Of a DNA stretch of 64,000 bases, positions 27,423 through 36,172 are shown one piece after another; position 1 is the stretch's first letter; each line of letters starts with the position of its first letter. The stretch comes from an uncultured Collinsella sp. (lineage in GTDB: Bacteria > Actinomycetota > Coriobacteriia > Coriobacteriales > Coriobacteriaceae), in the NCBI GenBank assembly GCA_900542825.1, contig UQOY01000002.1, positions 124,001-188,000 of the forward strand, in the 5' to 3' direction. Both the position numbers and the translations under genes were made by a program. The notes below the pieces were generated by a model that made no database searches, was not told the origin of the DNA, and was given only the letters and a program-made list of their open reading frames with translations.

Positions 27423-28184
27423 CTACTCCCCTACCTCAATTACAATCAGCGTTGCATCGTCCGTCGAGCCGTTCACCCGAGCCTCGGCATATAGCTCTTC
27501 GCACAACTGCGCACATGTCGAATCGCTCGCAAGCATCTGCTGCAAACGCTCCTGCGCAATCTGTCCATCGATACCATCGGAACAGATCAGATAGCGATCG
27601 CCCGGAAGCATCACAGTCGTCTTGACCTCAAGATTGCGACCGCCCTGATTGAGTCCAATCGCGAGCTCAATACAATGCGAAACGGCGTCGTCTCTGTATT
27701 CAGCGCCAACGCCGCCCACGCGCCGCTCAGGCGTGTGGTCACAGCTAAGCACGGCAAGCACACCGCCACGCAGTCGGTACACGCGAGAATCGCCGGCATT
27801 AAAAACAGCACCGTGCCCGTCAGGAGCAACCACGAGGCCGGCAACCGTGGACGCGGCAACAGACAGTCCATAGCGAGCCGCATACGTCTCAACATCGTTC
27901 TCGGCTCGCTCGCCCGCCATGCGTAGGCGCTCCTGTAACGCGTTGACAGCATCGGTATCAAAGACGCGCACGGCCTGCGCAAACGCCTGAGCAGCGAGCG
28001 TCGAGGCAGCCGCTCCGTGCCCGCCTTCGCTCACGCCGTCAAAGACTGCCATGCAGCCCATCTCGCGCTCGCAATCGCCTACCAGGCCATAGCAAAGGAC
28101 GTTACCGTCAAGAAGCAAACGGTCCTCGTTGACCGGGTGATTGGTTCCCGCTTGAGTTTTTGCTGCAGCGATAAACTTCGTCAT
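27423..28184 (-). CDS. PP2C-family Ser/Thr phosphatase
   Basis: 253 aa from the ATG at 28184, which overlaps the AAA+ gene's stop codon by 4 bases (ATGA). PP2C/PPM motifs are intact: NEDR near the N-terminus, VFDGVSEGGHG, NAGDSRVYRLRGG, CSDGIDG and STDDATLIV, supplying the metal-binding aspartates. It is a Mn/Mg-dependent phosphatase, expected to remove the phosphates placed by the adjacent kinase. Translational coupling with the AAA+ ATPase and the kinase suggests fixed stoichiometry. Confidence 0.93.
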   Translation of the reverse strand: MTKFIAAAKTQAGTNHPVNEDRLLLDGNVLCYGLVGDCEREMGCMAVFDGVSEGGHGAAASTLAAQAFAQAVRVFDTDAVNALQERLRMAGERAENDVETYAARYGLSVAASTVAGLVVAPDGHGAVFNAGDSRVYRLRGGVLAVLSCDHTPERRVGGVGAEYRDDAVSHCIELAIGLNQGGRNLEVKTTVMLPGDRYLICSDGIDGQIAQERLQQMLASDSTCAQLCEELYAEARVNGSTDDATLIVIEVGE

Positions 28185-30136
28185 CGCCAATCGCCTCCCA
28201 TCGATCCGGGCACGAGCTCAAATGCGATGTGCGCATCATCGCCCTCGCCCTGCGGCACGGCGCGTGCCACCATGCCGGGGCGACCGCGCCACTCGGCGCG
28301 GTGTTCAAACAGAAAATCGGAAAGCCCGTTAAGGTAACCGCTCTCCACCAGGTTGCCAATACCACGGCCGCCTTTGGCTTTGACGGCGTCCGTCATGGCA
28401 ATGGAGTGCAGCAGCTCGCGGGCGGCATCGGTCGCCTCAACCGTAATATCGGGCTGTGCCTTATGCACGTTGCGGTTAACGGCATCGATCTTGGAATTAA
28501 GGATCTGAAGTGCCACGGCGTCGTCGATAAAGTTGAAGATCACCACGTTGTCGCCGATACGGCCCAAGAACTCGGGCTTAAACTCGCGATCCATCTCGGT
28601 GCGTACGCGCTCGCAAATCTCGTTATAGGGCGTGTTGGGCGCGATGGTATTACGCACTTCGTTGCCCTGGGCATCGATCTCAATCTTGGAAAAGCCGATA
28701 TTGCTCGTAAAGAAGATGACCGTCTCAGAGAAGTACACGGTATTACCCTGGCCATCGGTCAGGCGGCCATCTTCGAGGATCTGCAGGAACTTGTCCATAA
28801 TGCTGGGCGCGGCCTTCTCGATCTCGTCGAAAAGAACCACCGAGAACGGATTGGCCTTGACCGCATTGGTCAGCTGACCGCCCTCGGCATAGCCCACGTA
28901 TCCCGGAGGAGCGCCAAAGAGCTTTTGATCGGAGTTCTCGGCACCGTACTCGGACATATCAAAACGCAGCATGCTGCGCTCATCGCCGAAGAGGAGCTCC
29001 GTAATGGCCTTAACAATCTCGGTCTTACCGGTACCAGTGGGGCCGCTCAAAAACAGGACGCCTTTGGGCTTGGAACCAGATGAATGGGTGGCACCCGAAA
29101 GACCCATGACGGAGCGCTTGAGCACGGTGACGGCCTTCTCGACGGCCTCGTCCTGGCCCTTCACACGGCGTTTGATCTTTGCCTCGGGATCCTCTTCGAG
29201 CTTCTCGAACATCTGCTGCCATTTGTTCTCGCGAAAGCCGTACTTGTAGACGTCGACGAGCTTGGGAAGGATGGCCTCGATGGAAGCCTCGGGGTTTTGC
29301 ATGTCGCGCTGGTACATACGCTGCAGCCCCTCGAGCTCCTTAACGCTCATGCCGTCGGTGGTATCGATAAAGCGACGCACCGCACGGTCATCGGAATCGG
29401 ACAGCGCCTCACCAAAGCCAAACTTGCTTTGGATGTAGGCCTCGCGCATGTCACGATCGGGATGCGGCAGCGTGATGGTGCGCAGGAAGGGATTCTCCTC
29501 GATAAACCACACAGGCAGGTTGCGCACGTTATCCGTTACCAGAATGAGCGTGTTAACGGCCGTACGGTTAATGAGGCGCGCCTTGCTGGCACCAAGGTAC
29601 AGGTTAAGGAAGAACTGCGTCTCGTCGGGCATAAGACCGGTCGAGGAGGCAAGCAGACGCGATGCCATGTTGACGATCACGCAAAGCGGCTTAGCCTCGG
29701 TGCCGCCATCGGGATTGTCATTGTATTTAAGGCGCAACATTGAGCGGATAACCTCGCCGTATGATGGCAGGCTCGACTGCTCGGTGGCATATGCTTGGCG
29801 GCCATCGGCGATGCAGGCGTTCGCCTCCATCATGCGGTCGTCGCTCTTAGAAGCCTCGTCGTGTGCCAGCGACACCAGACGCTTGCAATCGACGTTGCCC
29901 ATGCTGCTCGAGAACAGTTGGATAGGATCGAAATATGTCACGTTGTACTCAACTGAGCCATTGGCGTCTTCAAAAAGGCCGCGCACGACCTCGGCAAGCT
30001 CCGAAAACTGAAGGCCGCCGTCGACCACATCGGGATACTTGTCGTTAACGTTGCCCTCAAGGATAAAGAGGCTCTTCACTCCTTTAAAGTTGAGCATCTC
30101 GCGCTGCCAGGATTGGCGCTCGAAATCAGTTGCCAT
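28181..30136 (-). CDS. HSP100/ClpB-type AAA+ ATPase with degenerate first module
   Basis: 651 aa. The C-terminal AAA+ module is complete: Walker A GPTGTGKT (365-372), pore loop GYVGY (412-416), Walker B VVLFDEIE (433-440), sensor-1 FFTSN and a FLGRIGD arginine-finger region. The N-terminal half (about 1-300) has AAA-like spacing and starts with FILEGNVNDKY but has no P-loop, so it is probably a structural module. ClpB/ClpC N-domains and the M-domain are absent, so this is not a housekeeping chaperone. It probably remodels a protein of the locus using ATP. It lies 3 bases after the radical SAM gene and overlaps the phosphatase gene. Confidence 0.88.
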   Translation of the reverse strand: MATDFERQSWQREMLNFKGVKSLFILEGNVNDKYPDVVDGGLQFSELAEVVRGLFEDANGSVEYNVTYFDPIQLFSSSMGNVDCKRLVSLAHDEASKSDDRMMEANACIADGRQAYATEQSSLPSYGEVIRSMLRLKYNDNPDGGTEAKPLCVIVNMASRLLASSTGLMPDETQFFLNLYLGASKARLINRTAVNTLILVTDNVRNLPVWFIEENPFLRTITLPHPDRDMREAYIQSKFGFGEALSDSDDRAVRRFIDTTDGMSVKELEGLQRMYQRDMQNPEASIEAILPKLVDVYKYGFRENKWQQMFEKLEEDPEAKIKRRVKGQDEAVEKAVTVLKRSVMGLSGATHSSGSKPKGVLFLSGPTGTGKTEIVKAITELLFGDERSMLRFDMSEYGAENSDQKLFGAPPGYVGYAEGGQLTNAVKANPFSVVLFDEIEKAAPSIMDKFLQILEDGRLTDGQGNTVYFSETVIFFTSNIGFSKIEIDAQGNEVRNTIAPNTPYNEICERVRTEMDREFKPEFLGRIGDNVVIFNFIDDAVALQILNSKIDAVNRNVHKAQPDITVEATDAARELLHSIAMTDAVKAKGGRGIGNLVESGYLNGLSDFLFEHRAEWRGRPGMVARAVPQGEGDDAHIAFELVPGSMGGDWR

Positions 30137-30139
30137 GTG

Positions 30140-30736
30140 TTATACCTCCTTGGCAGAAAATTCATGGTGGTAACGGTCGGCAATACCAACGGTGATAACC
30201 GTGCCGTCCTGGACATAGTTTTGAAGCTGACGAGGCTGTTGAAGATACTGGTCGTAATCATCGTGCGGGCGGTCGCTCAGGTAGATTACGCGCTGGTTAG
30301 TCGAGCCGCGCAGCGCACAATCGGGCACGTTGAGCTCGTCTACGTACGGACCGTCGATCAGCACATCGATGAGGGGCTTGAGCGCCTCCCACACGTCCGC
30401 GCCGATCACTCGCGGCAGCTCTTCGAGCGTAAATCCGGTGTAAACGAGAATGTCGTCGTAAGTGCAGCGGATCGTTGCCAGCAGCTTCACGAGCTCCGAT
30501 GCCTGCTCGAGCGGATCTCCACCCGAAACTGTCAGCCGATGCACGCCATGTTCGCGCGCCGCATCGAGCAACATCTGCGCAAGCTCATCAACGTCGACAT
30601 CCTGCTCGGGCAGCTGGTTGCGCCATTGGGGCGAAATACATCCGGCGCAACGCTTTGAACAACCAGCGGTCCAGACAACAATACGTTCTCCCGGACCCAG
30701 CGAGACGACGGGAGCAAGCACATGGCTAACGAACAT
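30140..30736 (-). CDS. Radical SAM enzyme, NrdG-like activase
   Basis: 198 aa from the ATG at 30736, supported by GCGAGGAT 8 bases upstream; the start overlaps the FHA gene's end by 11 bases. The radical SAM cluster motif is CSKRCAGC (CxxxCxxC), followed by SGGDPLEQ, the SAM-binding GGE-like motif. Size and motif spacing match NrdG/PflA-type activases. No glycyl-radical enzyme lies in the window, and the gene is embedded between a phospho-reader and an AAA+ ATPase, so its target may be a protein of this locus. A conventional ribonucleotide-reductase activase in an odd place is the alternative. Confidence 0.85.
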   Translation of the reverse strand: MFVSHVLAPVVSLGPGERIVVWTAGCSKRCAGCISPQWRNQLPEQDVDVDELAQMLLDAAREHGVHRLTVSGGDPLEQASELVKLLATIRCTYDDILVYTGFTLEELPRVIGADVWEALKPLIDVLIDGPYVDELNVPDCALRGSTNQRVIYLSDRPHDDYDQYLQQPRQLQNYVQDGTVITVGIADRYHHEFSAKEV

Positions 30737-31733
30737 CGGCGTAATCCTCGCCCGGATCAAGTGTACGGTACACGGCCGAGGTACGTGCAAGCGAGCAACC
30801 GCATTCCTCACAGCCATCCCCAACCTTTGCACGTTCATCAGCAACGAGATGCAAACGACCGCACTCGGGACACTCGACAAACCAGCCCTCGACACCCGCA
30901 GACTCACCAGCGGCAGAAACAACCGGTGCCGCAGCAGGCGCGGGCTGTGGCACAGACCAAGCCTGGGTCTGCACGGGTTGCGCTGCAGGCGGTTCCTCCA
31001 CAGTAGCCGTCAGACGCAATTGGGCAAATTCGCCAGACGCAGCCGGAATGAGCAGCGTATCGCCGGTATGAATCGGCTGGGCCACGCCGGGAACCAAGTT
31101 GAGGATCTGGCCGCCACGCATAAGGGCCGTTCCGTTATTGGATCCCTCATCGGCAACCATCCATGTGCCCCGCTCAAAACGAACGCTGGCATGCTGCCGG
31201 GACATGGCAAAGTTCGAAGCCATAGAAGGAAACACGTTGCGTCCAAGCACGGCGGCGTCCGTGAGACGAAGCTGCTCACCCATAACTGGATCGGCAAGGG
31301 TAAGCGCAGGAGTAGCTGTAGCATTCGCCATGGGTTGCGGCGCGGGCTGCGGCATTGGCGCAGGCGTCGGCTGTGGCATTGGCGCAGGCGTCGGCTGTGG
31401 CGCAGGAACCAGAGCAGGTTGCGGAACGGGCATGGGGGTAGGCTGCGGCGCGGGAGCAGGAGCAGCCTGATATGCCTGCTGGGACGCGGGACGCTGAGGT
31501 CGCGAAGCACCGCCCATCGATGATGTTGCAGGATAGACGGCGGGAGCCGGACGCTCAGCGACCGCGGCGGCGAAGCCGGACGCTGAGGCGGCTGGCGCCT
31601 CGGGTGCCGAGACCGCAGGCGCAGGGGCCGAAGGCGCGGAAACCGCACCAGCAGGACGCGGCGTCCCACAGTCCTCGCACATATCGCGGGCATCATCGTT
31701 CATAAGACCACAGATAGGGCATTCCCATGTCAT
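30726..31733 (-). CDS. FHA-domain protein with N-terminal zinc finger and C-terminal zinc ribbon
   Basis: 335 aa. The N-terminus has a RanBP2-type zinc finger (WECPICG ... CEDCG, residues 3-23). A long Pro/Ala/Gln linker with PAPMPQPT-like repeats spans about 28-140. The FHA domain (about 145-245) holds the phosphothreonine pocket: GRN, SRQHA and NNGT. A second zinc ribbon (CPECG ... CEECG) closes the protein. It should read phosphothreonine, most obviously the TVTV motifs of the operon's kinase. It is tightly packed between the coiled-coil gene (3-base gap) and the radical SAM gene (overlap). Confidence 0.9.
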   Translation of the reverse strand: MTWECPICGLMNDDARDMCEDCGTPRPAGAVSAPSAPAPAVSAPEAPAASASGFAAAVAERPAPAVYPATSSMGGASRPQRPASQQAYQAAPAPAPQPTPMPVPQPALVPAPQPTPAPMPQPTPAPMPQPAPQPMANATATPALTLADPVMGEQLRLTDAAVLGRNVFPSMASNFAMSRQHASVRFERGTWMVADEGSNNGTALMRGGQILNLVPGVAQPIHTGDTLLIPAASGEFAQLRLTATVEEPPAAQPVQTQAWSVPQPAPAAAPVVSAAGESAGVEGWFVECPECGRLHLVADERAKVGDGCEECGCSLARTSAVYRTLDPGEDYADVR

Positions 31734-31736
31734 GGT

Positions 31737-33182
31737 TTACCTCATTTCCCTTTGCTTGAGCTGACTTGCTTGACGGCGATTACGCAGGCGACGCTCCGCA
31801 TCTGCGGAAGGCGTGGGCGGCACGTAATCGTGCGGGTGAATCTCGACGGCGGTCTGAGGATCAGCGGGTCGAACAAAATGACCAGGGGCGTCGGACGCGA
31901 CAACAACGCCGCGTTCTTTAAGGTCTTCCTTAAACTGCTGGTAAAAATCGCAGAACTCAACTTGGTCCTGAACGACTTTGTCGACCGTCGCTTGATCTTG
32001 GGCTTTCATATCTTTGATGACGGTGGGATTAACCGGATCTTCCGAAAACTCGGATGGATCGGCCTCGACAACTCGCATCACAAGCTGCTGTTCGTGCGAT
32101 CCCTTAAGGACGGCAACCGCCTTGCGCTTGTTCGTGTCGAAGATAAGGCGCCACGGCTTGCCAGACCCATCCATAACCGCATAACGGACAACGTCAGCCC
32201 CGTGTTCGGCCATAACCTCGTTAACGCAGCGCTCGATGTATTCGTCTTTAGCCGCCGAAGCAAGCGCGGCGTCTGCGGCATCCACGGCAGCGTACAAATC
32301 CTCAATCTCATGAGGCCGCCTGAGCACCGTCGGACGATGATAGCGTTCATTAAGAAGATCAACGCGCAGCCTGTATTCCTCATACTGCTCATGAAGCTCA
32401 TTCGACTCATGCTGAGCGCTTTTCATCACATGCTCGAAGTCCTTGAGAATCTTCATGGCGGCAAGGCGCTGCTCCTCGCTCGAATCCGGACCAAGCGCGC
32501 TAAACGAAGCACGGGCGGTCTCGAATTTTGCACTTAGGCGATTTCGCAACGTCATATCGAGCACCTCATCCTGCATAAGCGGGATAATGCGCGCCGCCCA
32601 CTCTTCAAACGCGCGCGCTGCATCCTCAAAGGAACCCGCCGAGGAGCTTGCGGCGGTGTCCGCAATATGCAAGAGCGCTTTCTCGAGGTCGATGGAACCG
32701 TCGCGGGCAACGTCGTAATCGATTGCCTTTAGGAGACCCTGAGCCCTGAGCTTTTCGGACGTCTGCGCGGCATCGATACGGCTCTGGCCCATCTCTGCCC
32801 TGCGATGGGTATGGGCATCGAAAGTTAACGTCGGAATCAGAGTGTGAAGCGTCGCCGCCAGCTGAGCCAACGCCGACTCAGTTCGAATCCGCGTCACCGT
32901 GCCTCGACCCATGACGATCTCTTCGCCCACAAGCGGCCCCGTCACGTTTTTCCTCGAATATTCGTCAATCACGCTATCCAACGCGGCGCGTGTCGACTCA
33001 TCCATATCGGGAAACTCGAGGAGTATCTGCGATTTGATATCCAAAAGCCCATGTCTGTAGTCCTTGACGGCGCTTTCAGCCTCGGCACGCTCCGCCTCCA
33101 TGCGGAGCAGTCCAGCTGCCGCCACGGGCGCGGCGACTACTCCAGCAGCGACTAATAAATAATCTCCCACCGAGCCGCTCAT
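31737..33182 (-). CDS. Coiled-coil protein with N-terminal membrane anchor, unknown
   Basis: 481 aa; ATG at 33182 behind GAAGGGA. A hydrophobic segment (about 8-25) could be an anchor. The rest is mostly helical and charged, with coiled-coil-like stretches around 210-290. A more globular part (about 330-400) contains KPWRLIFDTNKRKAV. The C-terminus is Arg/Gln-rich. No catalytic motif seen. It is the first gene of the ten-gene operon, behind sites f/g, and may be the scaffold on which the other products assemble (inference). Confidence 0.75.
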   Translation of the reverse strand: MSGSVGDYLLVAAGVVAAPVAAAGLLRMEAERAEAESAVKDYRHGLLDIKSQILLEFPDMDESTRAALDSVIDEYSRKNVTGPLVGEEIVMGRGTVTRIRTESALAQLAATLHTLIPTLTFDAHTHRRAEMGQSRIDAAQTSEKLRAQGLLKAIDYDVARDGSIDLEKALLHIADTAASSSAGSFEDAARAFEEWAARIIPLMQDEVLDMTLRNRLSAKFETARASFSALGPDSSEEQRLAAMKILKDFEHVMKSAQHESNELHEQYEEYRLRVDLLNERYHRPTVLRRPHEIEDLYAAVDAADAALASAAKDEYIERCVNEVMAEHGADVVRYAVMDGSGKPWRLIFDTNKRKAVAVLKGSHEQQLVMRVVEADPSEFSEDPVNPTVIKDMKAQDQATVDKVVQDQVEFCDFYQQFKEDLKERGVVVASDAPGHFVRPADPQTAVEIHPHDYVPPTPSADAERRLRNRRQASQLKQREMR

Positions 33183-33268
33183 TATTAGTTCCCTTCTCCA
33201 TGAATAACAGGGCTTCCCCAGTCACCAATCGTTTTATTGCCTCATTTCTACCGCCGTCTTGCGCGATT

Positions 33269-33316
33269 CTGTTGCGCAACATTGGCGAGCGGCAGATTTG
33301 TCGATGTTGCGCAACA
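33269..33316. promoter_or_regulatory. GTTGCGCAAC palindrome pair, sites f and g
   Basis: Two perfect 10-bp palindromes at 33271-33280 and 33305-33314, arranged as a larger inverted repeat (CTGTTGCGCAACAT ... ATGTTGCGCAACAG). They occupy the 188-base divergent gap between the ten-gene operon and the 415-aa kinase gene, so one bound protein could control both directions. Confidence 0.68.
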
Positions 33317-33370
33317 GAAGGCAGCGGCTAGCGCATATCCTGCTAATGGAAGAAAGGATGAAAGCGCGCC

Positions 33371-34618
33371 ATGACCGGATCCTACGAAGAAGTTCGACTC
33401 GTCAAATTTCATACGCCAGCGCTGCTCTCCGAGCGTGAGCAGGCTGCGGCACGGCGTCGCTTCTGCACGCTTCTCGTTCCGCCGCAAAAGGGCGGCTTTG
33501 GCGGCAACGCCTATGTCCGCCGCGTCCAGAGCGGCGATCGAGCTTTTGAGCTCGCGCTTAAGATGCCGCGCCCCGATGCCCAACCCGAGCAAGAACAGCT
33601 CAACCGGGAAACCCTAGAAGAGGAATATCGCACCCTCTCCGTCGTATCCAATCTAAGGGGTTTTCCCGATGTCTACGGTTTTGGCTATACGGCAGACGGA
33701 ACCCCGGCGCTGCTTATGGAATGGGTTGACGGCGTCTCGCTTCTTGATGCACGGTCCGCTCTATGTGATGGCGCTGTAACCTGCCCCGGCGATATCGTCG
33801 CTGCGCTGGGCCTAAGCGTACTCAAGATCATCTTGTCCACGCAATCGCTCGACACGCCCTTTGTTCACCGCGACCTCTCCATGCGCAACATCATGCTGCG
33901 TCACGATCGCATCCCGCTCGAGGAACAGGTCTCGAGTGGCTATTTCGACATCTGCCTGATCGATATGGGCAGTGCAAAACTCGTTAAGCCCGATTTTTCC
34001 TTTACCGTCGACGTCAACGCTTTTCGCGGTGCCACGCCGGCATACGCGGCACCCGAAATGCTGGAGCGGTTTAAGGCCGACCCCGTTGCGCGCGACAACC
34101 CCGCCGTCGACATCTATGCGCTGGGAAGCATCCTCTACGAGCTTTATTGCGGACATGCCCCCTTTGAGGCAGAGCTCAGGCGCTCTGGAGATCACGCGCT
34201 CCTCAAGCGCACCGTGCAGCCGCAACCCCTTGTACCCGCAACTCCCCGCGAGCAGGGCTTGGCCAACGCGATTATGGCTTGTTTGGCAGTCTCGCAAGAC
34301 GCACGCCCTTCGGCAAATGAACTCGCGGCCCGCCTTGAGCCTTTCGCCCGTACGGGTGCCCCGCGAAAGCGCCGGCCCGTGGCGGACCGCGGCAGCGCTA
34401 CCACCTTGATGGACGCCACCGTCCCCACCCGCACGGCTGCACAGGCGCAGCTCGCGTCTCGGCCAACCCCGTCCACCGAGACCGTCCGCAGCGCCGAGTC
34501 CATGCGTCGCGCGCGCCTTGCCGTCAAACGTCAACGCACGATGGCACTCACGATGGTGATTGCCGCCTTGGTAGCAATCGTGGTTATACTCGTCCTCGCA
34601 TCTGCCGGCATGCTTTAG
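33371..34618 (+). CDS. Ser/Thr protein kinase with single C-terminal membrane helix
   Basis: 415 aa. Glycine-rich loop KGGFGGNAYV (40-49), probable ATP-binding Lys64 (LALK), catalytic VHRDLSMRNI (HRD 166-168) and DMG in place of DFG (198-200). The APE-like segment is YAAPEM. After the kinase domain (to about 320) comes a juxtamembrane stretch with several Thr-Val or Thr-Leu sites (TTLMDATV, TETVRS), then one membrane helix at the extreme C-terminus. This tail-anchored plan with the kinase in the cytosol resembles the larger kinase at 37305. Divergent from the ten-gene operon across sites f/g. Confidence 0.9.
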   Translation: MTGSYEEVRLVKFHTPALLSEREQAAARRRFCTLLVPPQKGGFGGNAYVRRVQSGDRAFELALKMPRPDAQPEQEQLNRETLEEEYRTLSVVSNLRGFPDVYGFGYTADGTPALLMEWVDGVSLLDARSALCDGAVTCPGDIVAALGLSVLKIILSTQSLDTPFVHRDLSMRNIMLRHDRIPLEEQVSSGYFDICLIDMGSAKLVKPDFSFTVDVNAFRGATPAYAAPEMLERFKADPVARDNPAVDIYALGSILYELYCGHAPFEAELRRSGDHALLKRTVQPQPLVPATPREQGLANAIMACLAVSQDARPSANELAARLEPFARTGAPRKRRPVADRGSATTLMDATVPTRTAAQAQLASRPTPSTETVRSAESMRRARLAVKRQRTMALTMVIAALVAIVVILVLASAGML

Positions 34619-34657
34619 CCGGCAGTAAAACCAAAGTCAGCAAATAGGCCCATTTGC

Positions 34658-34706
34658 AAAAAGCGGTGGCAGGCGCAACTCTCAATAAAGCCGCGCCCGC
34701 CACCGC
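34658..34706 (-). terminator. Terminator of the zinc-ribbon coiled-coil gene
   Basis: On the minus strand GCGGTGGCGGGCGC pairs with GCGCCTGCCACCGC around a loop of about 20 bases, followed by TTTTT. It sits in the 120-base gap between convergent genes; only the minus-strand side has a good T-tract. Confidence 0.75.
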
Positions 34707-34738
34707 CCCCATGCATCGCACACTGACAATACGAGGTA

Positions 34739-35983
34739 CTAGGAAATCAAAAGCTCAAAGGAATCCGTGATGCGCGTTCCCATGGTAACGGCGCCGTCTC
34801 CCGATTCGACCGTGGTATTCAGGTAGTACTTGCCGTTCTTCTTTTTAGGAACACCCGAAACCGTAAGGTCGCAGTCCTCCTCCTCGACGGGAAGCGAGAA
34901 CTCAAAGCCCTTGTTTCTAACAAACGTACCGGTGACGTCCGTGTAGGTGCGATAGTCGTCACCATCGGATTGGGCGACGGTTTTTTCGGCGTTGTAGGTA
35001 TCGTGGGCATGCAGCGTGGCGGAAATATCCGCGACCGCTTCGCCAGAATCGCTGATGCTCTTAAAAACGATCACAAGGTCGTTTTTGCTCGCACCGTAGC
35101 AAGTATGGCCCCAAGAGTTGCCCGTCTCCTTAAGTGCCCCGCGCCACGTGGTGTTGACGAAGCTCGTGGGCTTATCGATGTTGAGCTTCGCTGTGCTACC
35201 AGAGGTCGTGGTGGTCGACGAGGTCGCATTGCCCGTCGTGGAGAAGTCCTCGGCATCGGAGCTAGCGTCCTCGCCGTTCTTGCTTGCGGTCTTGAGCTCC
35301 GCCTTAGCATCCTTAAGGTCGGACTTTGTCTGATCGAGCTCGTCTTGCGTTTTTGTGAGTTCGTCCTTGGAAGATTCAAGCTGCTTCTTGAGCTTTTGAA
35401 TCTGCTCCGTATTTTGCGGATGAGCCAAACCATATGAGTAGCCCGCCCAGCCGGTTCCCGCGCACAAGGCGGCAACGACAATAACGCCGGCGGCGATGGC
35501 GGGTGCATACGACTTGCCCAGGCGCTTGCGTGCCAGCTTGTACTCGGCCTTGGCCGTCTTGAGGCTCTCGCGGTCCTGCTCGAGCTGCTCTTCCTCGCTG
35601 AGCGGCGTAGAACCAAAATCGGCATGGCAGGCAGGCTCAGTTTCCACGTCCTCGATCGTAGTGCCAAAGTCTGACAAGGGATCGACTACACGCGTGGCGT
35701 CCGAATCGGATTCGGACGCAGCGGGCTCAGACGCGCCGGGTGCCGCCACCGGCTGCTCGTCTGTTTCCGAGGCATCATCCGCCTTAGGCAACTCCACCGT
35801 TGCCGCCGTAGCGGCCTCACCGTCGCGCCAAGAAAAAGCAGGGCTCTGTGACACGGTCTGGGGCGTAGTATAGGGATCTTCGGGAACGGACGCAGTCGGC
35901 GAGGATGCGGCAAGAGGCGATCCACACTCAGAGCAAAAACTAGCGTCATCGGGCAATAATGCACCGCAATAAGGGCATTCCAT
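34739..35983 (-). CDS. Zinc-ribbon, membrane-anchored coiled-coil protein
   Basis: 414 aa from the ATG at 35983, with GAGAGGTT upstream; a TTG at 35992 is less likely. The N-terminal zinc ribbon has two CxxC pairs (CPYCG, CSECG). An acidic linker with possible phospho-sites runs to about 150. A membrane helix at about 168-190 is followed by a coiled coil (about 195-245), a Ser/Thr-rich stretch and an extracytoplasmic C-terminal beta domain (about 275-414). Zinc-ribbon plus single helix plus external domain is common in Gram-positive surface or signalling proteins. It is divergent from the second FHA gene across site h. Confidence 0.78.
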   Translation of the reverse strand: MECPYCGALLPDDASFCSECGSPLAASSPTASVPEDPYTTPQTVSQSPAFSWRDGEAATAATVELPKADDASETDEQPVAAPGASEPAASESDSDATRVVDPLSDFGTTIEDVETEPACHADFGSTPLSEEEQLEQDRESLKTAKAEYKLARKRLGKSYAPAIAAGVIVVAALCAGTGWAGYSYGLAHPQNTEQIQKLKKQLESSKDELTKTQDELDQTKSDLKDAKAELKTASKNGEDASSDAEDFSTTGNATSSTTTTSGSTAKLNIDKPTSFVNTTWRGALKETGNSWGHTCYGASKNDLVIVFKSISDSGEAVADISATLHAHDTYNAEKTVAQSDGDDYRTYTDVTGTFVRNKGFEFSLPVEEEDCDLTVSGVPKKKNGKYYLNTTVESGDGAVTMGTRITDSFELLIS

Positions 35984-36043
35984 AGGGCACAACCTCTCAA
36001 AATGTGTCGTTTGCAGCCATCCTGTAACTTGGTGTATATGCCC

Positions 36044-36080
36044 TATAATGTCTCAATAGTTATGCAAGGCGTTGCGCAAC
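36044..36080 (+). promoter_or_regulatory. Promoter -10 (TATAAT) with GTTGCGCAAC site h
   Basis: A consensus TATAAT at 36044-36049 points toward the second FHA gene; the -35 is weak (CTGTAA near 36022). The palindrome at 36071-36080 would fall roughly 10-30 bases after the transcription start, where a bound protein would block transcription. This is the clearest hint in the window that the sites act as repressor operators. Confidence 0.5.
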
Positions 36081-36172
36081 ATTTTTCGAGTCGGTACGCT
36101 TTGAGCGTAGCCATTTCTATCATGTTTGATCATGTTTGCAGCACGTCATTAAAGTTATCTGGGGAGGCAGCC

